DNA of 12,889 bases, taken from the NCBI GenBank assembly GCA_903911455.1, contig CAIWDQ010000293.1:1-12889 (forward strand). The letters run 5' to 3'. Positions 1-10,100 of this stretch are shown piece after piece (position 1 is the first letter of the stretch; the number at the start of each line of letters is the position of its first letter). A program made the translations under genes and the position numbers. Under the pieces are notes generated by a model. The model did no database searches. It had not been told where the DNA came from and worked only from the letters and a program-made list of their open reading frames with translations. The stretch comes from an uncultured bacterium. Lineage in GTDB: Bacteria; Bacteroidota; Bacteroidia; Bacteroidales; JACABE01.

Positions 1-23
1 GTATTCATCTAATAATTAAATGT

Positions 24-977
24 ATGAAAATAAATGACGAAATTACTTATCAAATGCTGAAGGTTGTAAGGTCTTATATGAACAGTAAAAAAGCGATTTG
101 GCAATCAAATCAGTTTATTGTAGACTGTATGGCAGTATTGGACACTAATATCTCTCTGATATTTGATGCCACAGTAAATTCAAAGAAATCAACGAAAGGT
201 ATCACGAAAAGTAAGAAACTCTTACGAGCTAAGCTTACAATCTTGGTGTTTATGATAAAAGAGTCGCTACGACTGTATTATCAGATAAACAATCAAGATG
301 AAAAAATGCAACTTCTGATGTTCAAAATCTCTAAACTTAAACTCCTTAAGGAGAATGATTTTTATGTAATGGCAACTCACATCAGCGAAACTGCAATTAG
401 TCTTTCCACTTTATTATTCCCATTAGGAATTACGCAACAGATGATTGACGACTTAAGGGATGGGCTGATAGAGTTTAACACTATGACTCCTCAGAAGGAT
501 TTAGTGAAACAAACTGGCAAGAGTATAGTCAAATTTATTCCCGCCAAGGTAAATGAAACTCGTTTGATGGTTATAAACTCATTAGATAGTATTATCAATA
601 CATTTATGGTAAGTAACCAAGAGTTTGTAAGTGGTTATAAAAAGGCGCGTAAAAGGATAAAAAAGCCGGGCAATCATAAATATTACTCTGTACTTATTAG
701 CGGTAAGCTAAGTGATATTGAAACTTCGGTTGCTCAAACTGACGTTATAATAGTTGCAGGCAAGAAGAAGAAGACTACAATTAGTGATCTGAAAGGCATG
801 TTTAAAATAAGGGTCTATATAAAAGATGCGGACACGATTACGTTTTCGCGAGAGGGTTTAGTGACGCTTAATATTGACATCCCTAAAAAGATAATAAAAA
901 ACGAAATTAAAATTAACGCATCACTTGTAAAAAAACCGGCAATCACTAACTTCAATGATATGAATCTTCATTCATAA
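24..977 (+). CDS. Hypothetical protein, helical N-terminal part plus carboxypeptidase-regulatory-like C-terminal segment
   Basis: A 317-residue protein of unknown function. Residues 1-215 look mainly helical, with Leu/Ile/Lys-rich stretches (for example 62-110 and 136-200) and a basic patch at about 205-215 (KKARKRIKK). Residues 221-302 resemble the small beta-sandwich of carboxypeptidase regulatory-like domains: an opening ISGKLSD strand, VIIVAGKKKK, then TTISDLKGMFKIRV (the family's 'T.tD.~G.f.i' turn), then ITFSREGLVTLNIDI. There is no signal peptide and no obvious membrane span, so a cytoplasmic location is inferred, which is unusual because this fold is mostly found in exported Bacteroidota proteins. 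No Shine-Dalgarno is visible before the ATG at 24, and the frame has no stop back to position 1, so the real start may lie upstream of the window. It converges on the giant gene and shares its terminator. The CDS is likely real; the domain call is by eye and the function unknown. Confidence 0.78.
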   Translation: MKINDEITYQMLKVVRSYMNSKKAIWQSNQFIVDCMAVLDTNISLIFDATVNSKKSTKGITKSKKLLRAKLTILVFMIKESLRLYYQINNQDEKMQLLMFKISKLKLLKENDFYVMATHISETAISLSTLLFPLGITQQMIDDLRDGLIEFNTMTPQKDLVKQTGKSIVKFIPAKVNETRLMVINSLDSIINTFMVSNQEFVSGYKKARKRIKKPGNHKYYSVLISGKLSDIETSVAQTDVIIVAGKKKKTTISDLKGMFKIRVYIKDADTITFSREGLVTLNIDIPKKIIKNEIKINASLVKKPAITNFNDMNLHS

Positions 978-1056
978 ACATTAGTATAGATTATAATGTA
1001 AATAATGCCAGCTTAACTTTCGTTTAAACTACCCTAAATCTTCATTACAACTATAA

Positions 1057-1091
1057 AAAAAGCCTTCTGAACAATGTTCAGAAGGCTTTTT
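1057..1091. terminator. Bidirectional intrinsic terminator between convergent genes
   Basis: This is a perfect inverted repeat centred on A1074: 1057-1072 pairs with 1076-1091, giving 16 bp and a 3-nt loop. The core is GCCTTCTGAAC / GTTCAGAAGGC. On the - strand the stem runs into seven T residues (complement of A1055-A1061), starting about 23 nt after the giant gene's stop codon. On the + strand the right arm ends in five T residues, about 80 nt after the stop of the gene at 24-977. It therefore fits as a shared terminator, strongest for the - strand gene. Confidence 0.9.
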
Positions 1092-1113
1092 AAATTTAAT
1101 TAATTAAAAGTCC

Positions 1114-4100
1114 TTATTTAATAAAAACCTTTTGAGTATAAACTTTCTTATCAGTAGTAACCTTTACAAGATAGAAAGCAGTAGCATCGTTGATACTAAT
1201 CTTATTGAGATTGTTATTATCAGCTACTTTGCGAACTAATTCCTTACCTAACATATCATAAACAACTATTTCTTTCACTTTTTCGATACCATTGTTAGAG
1301 ATGTAGATGTTATTGTTGTTAGCGTAAATGTTAATGTTACCTGAATTAGTACTGTTATTAGCAACACTATTAGGAGCAGAGAAATGAACTTTAAATCTAG
1401 CAGGATCGTCACCTGGATCAGCCTTAAAGCTGTAAGAAGGACTTACTGTAAGATCAGTAAACACATTCATCTTAACGTCTTCCAGAATAACAGTAGTACC
1501 ATAAGCGAATGAATTTAATTCGCTGGCAGAAATTGTATAAGCTGCATTAGCTCCAACTTCAAGACCCATAGGAACCACAACACTACCTTCGAGTTTAGAC
1601 AAAGTATTTACAGTTAATATTTGATCAGTTATCATACTATATAATTGAGGAGCATTACTAATACCATAAATCTTCTGTGCGTTATACAACTCAGCATTAG
1701 CTTTAGTAAAATTAGCATCAAATGAAATTAAAGCTTCATCTTCATAACCATTACCATTGATATTTAATCTTAATTGATTTGCTGCAACAGAAGCTTTGTA
1801 ATACTGGCTACTAGTAGTCTTAGCGCTAGCTGGAATAGTGAATGATGGATTTGTACCTGTAGCAACAACCATGAAAGATTGGAATACCGGAATCTTACCA
1901 TAACGAGGACCAGCAGTACCAATAGGACCAGTACCTGAATTATTGAAACCATTAAATGTAATGTACTGAGAACCGTTCCAAATATACAATACTGAATTAA
2001 TATTAGACCTTGGCCATGTATTGTAGAAGTTAACAACATTTAAAGCAGCAGGGAATGGGTTACCAACTAAATTATATCTAAATAAGTTAGCTGGAGAAGA
2101 TGGAGTTACAGGAGCATAAACTAAAGAAGTTAAAGCAAGATCTGTGCTGTTTAAATGAGTTCCTCTCAACTTGATAATATGACTAGCTGTAGTTCTAGCT
2201 TCATAACCTTTACCAGGAACCATAACCTGAGAGATATTAGTAGGTACATCAGTCCAAGCCTGAGTAGCCATAATATAAGGGTTAGAACTAACAATTAAAG
2301 GATTGTATTCTTTTAAGTATGTAGTACTACCTGCATTATCAGGATTAGAATTATTTAAAGCAAAAGTTAAAGCATCAGTAACAGGAGAAGCGATATAATG
2401 GAAATTAGGAACATTTAAATAACATTGCACTTCAGTAGAACCATTCAGTGTTAGTTCATTTCCATTGTCAATCAAAGTAGAAGAAACACCTGTTGTATTC
2501 TGTTCAATTTTTAAGTTATGAATAGTACAAGGACTAGAAATTGTTGGATAATTAGGAGCAATAGGAGGAATAACAACATCCATTGTATCATTAGGTACCA
2601 TTCCTAAACTCCAGTTAGAAGCTGTATGCCAATTAGTACTTACAGAACCATTCCAAGTATTTGTCACATAATTTCTAACAGTAACAATAATAATATTTGA
2701 AGTAGCGCTTGAATTACAATATGAAGAATCAAGATGAGCTTGAACAGCATCATTATTAACAGGGATAAAACTATAAGTTGCAGCAGATGTATTAGTGTAA
2801 GTACTGTTCTTATACCATTTGATTTTAGCTTTGTTAATTGCACTATCAGGATTAGCTATAGTTGTAGTTGTCAAGAAACTTAAATTTGTACCTGCACTAA
2901 TATTAGGACTTTGGTTAGAAGAAATAGCGATTGTTCTTGTATTATATAGAACTGGAACAGGGTAAATATTAGCACTTGCAGCACTTGTACAACCTTCAGT
3001 ACTAGTTTGAGTTACTTTAATAGAAGGATGATTTTGAGTAATAACATAGTTATAAGAAACTGTATGAGGATTATCAGTACCACCATCTAACCAAGCAAAT
3101 GTAGCACCTGAAACAGGATTAGTAATTGTTAAATGAGATTCCATACAAACATTAACATTAGAAACTAAAGGAGTAACAGGATCAACTTTAGGTTTTGGAT
3201 TAGCTAATCCAACTAAACTAGGACAACCATTATAGGTCTGAATTAAGCTATATTGAGCAGAATCATGAACTGTAATACTTGCAGCAACTGCGTTAGTATT
3301 CCAATGATAAGTAGGTCCATTTGCATCAGAATTACTAATAGTAAGAATAGAAGTTTTAGCGCAATTATTTTGAACTGTTATAACAGGAGTTGCAGGAGTA
3401 TATCTTGGACTAGCAATAATACTAGCAGCAGGACTAATACATCCATTAGTAGTATCTCTTGTTACAGTATAAGTGCCGGCAGTAGCAACAATTGTAGTTG
3501 AAGTAATAGCACCATTGCTCCACAGTAAGTTTCCAGAAGTTGAAGAAGTGGATAAAGTTGATGTATTATTACAATTATCAGTTTTAGATACAATAGGAGT
3601 TGCAGGTATTTTTTTAGGAGCTGAGAAAGAACTAACACCCCAGTTACTGACACATCCTACACTATTGGTTTGTCTTAAAGAATCCTTTTTGTTATTAGCT
3701 GCTTCATTTATTGAAGAAGTTGATTCGCCAGTAGTCCATTGATAAATTGGACCTGGAGCTGTTGTAGAGAAAGCAGTAAATCCACAATTGTTTACAGCTG
3801 TGATTACTGGAACTGCAGGGACTGCTTTTGGAGCAGAAGTTCCACTGCCTGTAGAACTAGTACAACCATTTACAGTAGTTGTAACTGTATATACACTAGA
3901 ATTAAAAACTGTAATAGATACTGTAGCAGCACCAGTTAACCAGTATAATGTACCTCCTGAATAATTAGAAGCAGTTAATACGGAGTTACCGCAATTATTT
4001 ACGACAGAAACAGTAGGAGCAACTGGAATTGATTTTGGTGCAGATGTTCCACTACCAGATGGACTTATACATCCAGCAACAGTTGTAGTAACTGTATATG

Positions 4101-7100
4101 TTGCAGCATTTGTTACATTAATTGCAGAAGTGGTTGCACCATTACTCCATAATAAGGAACCAGCTGCATTAGTTGATAAATCTGTATTAGCACAATTATT
4201 TGTAACTGTAACAACTGGTGCAGCAGGAATTGTAATTGGAGCAGCAAGACCACTTCCTGAAGGGCTTGTACATCCATTAAAACCAGTTACTGTTACACTA
4301 TATGAACCTCCATTACCAGATAAAATAGTAATAGAAGTATTTGTTGAAGTATTACTCCATAAATAAGTATAAGGAGAAACACCTCCAACACCTGATGTAG
4401 ATAATACTGAATTACCACAATTATTAGAAACTGATACCACAGGTGTAGCTGGAACAAGTTTTGGATTAGCTGTACCACTTCCAGATAAACTTACGCATCC
4501 ATCTGTATTTGTAGAAGTAACTGTATATGCTCCTGCAGTTGAAACAGTTATTGAAGAAGTATGAACACCTGTACTCCAAGTTAAAGTAGCAGGAGCTGTT
4601 GTTGATAAAACTGATGAACCGCAATTATCTACAACCGAAACAACTGGTGTTGCTGGTGTAGAATGTGGATTAGCTACACCGCTTCCTGAAGGACTAACGC
4701 AACCATTAACAGCTGTTTGAGTAACAGTGTATGTACCTGCTGAAGTTACTACAATAGAAGATGTGCTTTCTGTTGTACTCCATAATAAAGTTCCTGTTGC
4801 TGTAGTTGAAAGAGTAGAAGTATTATTACAATTATTAACAACGTTTACAATAGGAGTAGAAGGTATAATCTTTGGAGTTGCAATACCACTTCCTGAAGGG
4901 CTAGTACATCCATTAATAGTTGCTGTTACATTATAAGTACCAGCACTTGTTACTGTAATTGATGAAGTTGCGGCATTACCAGGAGTCCACAACAATGTTC
5001 CTGTGGAAGTAGTAGATAATACTGAATTACCGCAATTATCTTGAACAGTAACTATTGGCATTGATGGTATTTTCTTCGGATTAGATATGTTGCTACCTGC
5101 TAAACTTGTACATCCATTAATAGTAGTTGTAACATAATATGTATTTGTATCATAAACAGTAATAGATGAAGTACTGGCAGTATTGCTCCATAATAATGTA
5201 CCAGTTGCTGTAGTTGATAAAACAGAATTAGCACAATTATTAACAACTGTAACTATAGGTGTTGCAGGTGTTGAAGTCGGAATAGCAATTGCACTGGCTA
5301 ATTTACTAGGACATCCACTTATTATTTGCTTAAGTGTATAAGTTCCATTTAAGGAAACTGTAATTGCAGGTGTTGTTCCGGCATTACTCCATAATAGAGA
5401 ACCAGTGTAATTTGATGCAGTTAAAGTAGTAGTACCAACACTACAATTCTGAGTAACAGTTATTGTTGGTGTTACAGGTGTAGAGATTTGATTAATTACA
5501 ACACTTCCATTCATCATGTCAGCAGGAATGCCATATATAGCTTGAACAGTATATGTACCAGCAAGTAATCCAGTCCAATTAATTAAAGAGCCATCAGAAC
5601 CTGCTTTTACAGTTCCAAAATTAACTCCATCTTTAATTAATTGATAAGAAACACCAGTTTGAGAATTTGCAAGAGTAACTGTCAATCCAATACTATCCTG
5701 ACAATAATCTCCGCCCCCAGAAATATTATAAACAATAACATTTGAAACTATTGTTCCAGTTCCTGTCATATCAAGATACATATAAGTAGCTTTACGATGA
5801 GCTGTAACAGTATAAGCACCAACTGGCAATCCAGTCCATTGTAAAGAAGTGCCTGTTCCAACAATTGGATCACCATAAATAATTCCACCTTTCTTTAGTT
5901 GATATAATAAACCTATTTGAGAATTACTCAAATTAATTACACTACCGATGTTTGAAACAGTATAAGGAATTATTGTACCATTTAATATAGGATTCACTAC
6001 ATTTACTATTGAGTCTTTAGATATAGATCCATTTGAAGGAATTGGATTAGGGTAGTTAGCCATTATAATAGTAGGATATAGAGTATTAGAACTAAAATTA
6101 AGATTAGTAGTCCCTTGAGCAAAATCAACAGAATTTGTTAATTTAATTGAACATGCTTTTACCCAATTTGTATCGATTGTCATACCATTTGTTTGCAAAG
6201 CAACAGGATTTATCTGAATAAAATTTGGGTTTGTTGTACTAGGTCTAAAAATAGATGTAGTTGGTCTTTGATCAGGATTTGTTCCAAACTGAGAACTTCC
6301 TGAAACTACAGAAACAGTAAAAGTACCAGTTCCTTTTATATTAGCCCAAGCTTCACTTATCCCAGCTTGTAACCCTTTTAAATTAAATGACATGTTTCCA
6401 TTTGCAACTTTATTTTTAACCCAAACATCAAATTGATAATTTTTAGAATCTAATAAGGTATCATTATTTATCATAACAACTGCTTGAGGAGGACCAGTAA
6501 TAGGTAATGCATAAGCACTACCAGGTAAACTTGTACACCCATTTATTGTAGAAGTTACTGAATAATTACCAGCAACATAAACAGTATCTTTAGATGTAGT
6601 TTTATTATTACTCCATAATAAAGAGCCAGATGCAGTAGTTGTTAGAATTGAATATACATATGTATTTTGTACTGTTACTACAGGAGTCACAGGAATAGAT
6701 TTAGGAGTAGCAGTACCACTACCTAGAGGACTTATACAACCGTTTAGAGTTGTTGTTACAGAATACAGACCTGGAGTTGTAACAATAATAGAAGGTGTTG
6801 TTTCATTAGTATTCCATAATAATGCACCAGAAGCTGTGGTAGATAATGTAGAAGTGTTGTCGCAATTATCTACTACTGAAACTGAAGGTGCAGAAGGAAT
6901 AACTTTAGGAGCTGAAAAAGGACTAACACCCCAGTTACTTGTACAACCTACACTATTTGTCTGCCTTAATGAATCCTTTTTATTATTAGCAGCTTCATTT
7001 ATTGAAGATGTTGATTCGCCTGTAGTCCATTGATAAATTGGCCCTGGAGCAGTTGTTGAAAATGTAGTAAATCCACAATTATTAACAGATGTTATTACAG

Positions 7101-10100
7101 GAACTGCAGGAACTGCCTTTGGAGCAGAAACTCCACTGCCTGCAGTACTAGTACAGCCATTTAATGTTTGAGTCAAAGTATATGTACTAGCATTATATAC
7201 AGTAATAGAATTTGTAGCTGCACCTGTCAGCCAATATAATGTAGCTCCTGTTGTTATATTACCAGCAGTTAATACAGAATTTCCACAATTATTTTGAACA
7301 GAAACTGTAGGTGCTGATGGAATAGGTTTTGGTGCTGATGTTCCACTTCCTGATGGACTAATACATCCATTAACAGTTGTTGTTACTGTATAAGTGGCAG
7401 CAATTGTAACATTTATTGAAGAAGTTAATGCTCCATTACTCCATAATAATGAACCAGCTGCATTGGTAGATAAATCTGTATTAGTACAATTATTAGTGAC
7501 TGTAACAACTGGAGCTGAAGGGATAGCAATAGGAGCTGCTAAACCACTTCCAGCAGGACTTGTACATCCATTAGAACCAGTAACAGTTACACTATAAGAA
7601 CCACCATTACCCGATAAAATAGTAATTGAAGTATTAGTTGATGAATTACTCCATAAATAAGTATAAGGAGAAACGCCACCAACTCCGGATGTAGATAATA
7701 CAGAGTTACCACAATTATTAGTTACACTAACTTGAGGAGTATTTGGAACTAATTTTGGAGTTGCAGTACCACTACCTGGTAAACTAATACATCCATCAGT
7801 ATTCATTGATGTAACAGTATATGAACCTGCTGTTGGAACTGTTATTGAAGAAGTATGAACACCAGTACTCCATGTTAAAGTAGCAGGAGCTGTTGTTGAT
7901 AAAAGTGATGAACCGCAATTATCTACTACCGAAACAACAGGTGTTGCTGGTGTAGAATGTGGATTAGCTACACCACTACCTGAAGGACTAACGCAACCAT
8001 TAACAGCAGTTTGAGTAACTGTATATGTACCAGCAGAAGTCACTACGATAGGAGATGTGCTTTCGCTTGTATTCCATAATAAAGTTCCAGTTGCTGTAGT
8101 TGAAAGAGTAGAAGTATTATTACAATTATTAACAACATTAACAACAGGTGTAGAAGGTATTATTTTTGGAGTTGCAATTCCACTACCAGATTGACTTGTA
8201 CATCCATTTATTGTAGCTGTGACATTATAAGTACCAGCACTTGTAACAGTAATTGATGAAGTAGTAGCATTACCAGGTGTCCATAATAAAGTTCCTACAG
8301 CGATTGTTGATAATACTGAATTACCACAATTATCTTGTACAGTAACAACAGGTATTGACGGAATAACTTTTGGAGTAGACGTATTACTACCAGGTAAGCT
8401 AGTACATCCGTTAATAGTAGTTGTTACAGAATATATATTTGAATCATAAACAGTAATAGAAGAAGTACTAGCAGCAGTACTCCATAATAATGTTCCTGTT
8501 GCTGTAGTTGATAATACTGAATTAGCACAATTATTAGCGACTGTAACTACAGGTGTTGCAGGTGTTGATGTTGGTATCGCAACTGCACTTGCTAATTTAC
8601 TTGGACATCCATTAATAATTTGTTCAAGTGTATAAGTACCATTTAAAGATACTGTAATTACAGGAGTAGTTCCGGCATTACTCCATAATAATGAACCACT
8701 ATAATTAGATGCGGTTAATGTAGTAGTCCCTACATTACAATTTTGAGTAACAGTTATAGTTGGTGTAGCAGGAGTTGGAATCTGGGTTACTACTACATTC
8801 CCATTCATTAATGTAGTATCACCATAAATAGCATGAACAGTATAAGTTCCTGTATAAAGTCCCGTCCAGTTAATAGCAACTCCATCAGTGCCAGGTTTTG
8901 TAGTTCCAAAACTTGACCCATCTTTCAATAATTGATATGAAACCCCAGTCTGTGAGTTTGCAAGAATTACTGACAAACCTGTACTATCCTGACAATAATT
9001 TCCTCCTCCACTAACATTATAAACATTTACATTGGGAACTATTGTTCCTGTTCCGTTCATATCAAGATACATATATGTAGCTCTACGATGAGCCGTAATA
9101 GTATAAGAACCTACAGGCAAACTAGCCCATTGAAGTGCAGAACCTGTACCCATAACAGAAGAACCATAAATTACTCCGTTTCTTTTAAGTTGATATAATA
9201 GCCCAACCTGAGAATTACTTAAATTAATTAAACTTCCAATATTAGTAACATTATAAGCAATAATTATACCATTTAAAATTGGATTAACTGTGTTTAATAT
9301 TGAGTCTTTTACAATAGTCCCATTGGCTGGATTTGGATTTGGATAATTAGCCATTATAGTTGTAGGATATGTAACAACAGAGCTAAAATTTATATTAGGT
9401 GTTCCTTGAGCAAATGCAGAAGTATCTGTAATCTTAATAGTACAAGCCCTTACCCAATTTGTATCAATAGTCATACCATTTGATTGCAAGGATGCAGGGT
9501 TCAATTGAATATAGTTTGGATTTGTAGTACTTGGTCTTAACAAAGTAACTGTTGGTCGTTGATCGGGATTAGTACCAAATTGGGAACTTCCAGAAACAAC
9601 AGAAACAGAAAGCAAGCCACTTCCTTTTATATTAGCCCATGTTTGACTAATACCAGCTTGAAATCCTTTTAAATTAAATGAAGTATTGCCATTAGCAACC
9701 TTTGCTTTTACCCAAACTTCAAATTGATAGTTTTTTGGATCTAATAAAGTATCATTAGTAATCATTACAGAAGCTTGAGGTGGTCCAGTAATTGGTAATG
9801 CATATGCACTTCCAGACTGACTAGTGCAACCATCAACTGTAGTCGTTACTGAATAAGTCCCTGCAACATTAACTGTATCCTTAGAAGTAGTTTTGTTGTT
9901 ACTCCATAATAATGAACCTGAAGCAGTAGTAGTTAAAATAGAATATCCAAAATAATTTTGAACAGTAACAACAGGGGCTGAAGGAATAGATTTTGGAGTT
10001 GCGGATCCACTTCCAATAGTACTTTCACATCCGTTTATTGATTGTGTTACACTGTAAACATTGCCATCAAATACTGTGATTGATGTAGTAGTTGCATTCG

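Noticed and set aside
3253..7597. Several 60-90-codon open frames on the + strand (for example 3253-3501, 3473-3742, 4130-4366, 6836-7033, 7394-7597)
   Set aside because: They are antisense shadows of the Ig repeats: the same peptide patterns recur at repeat spacing, there are no start signals, and they overlap the well-supported - strand gene.
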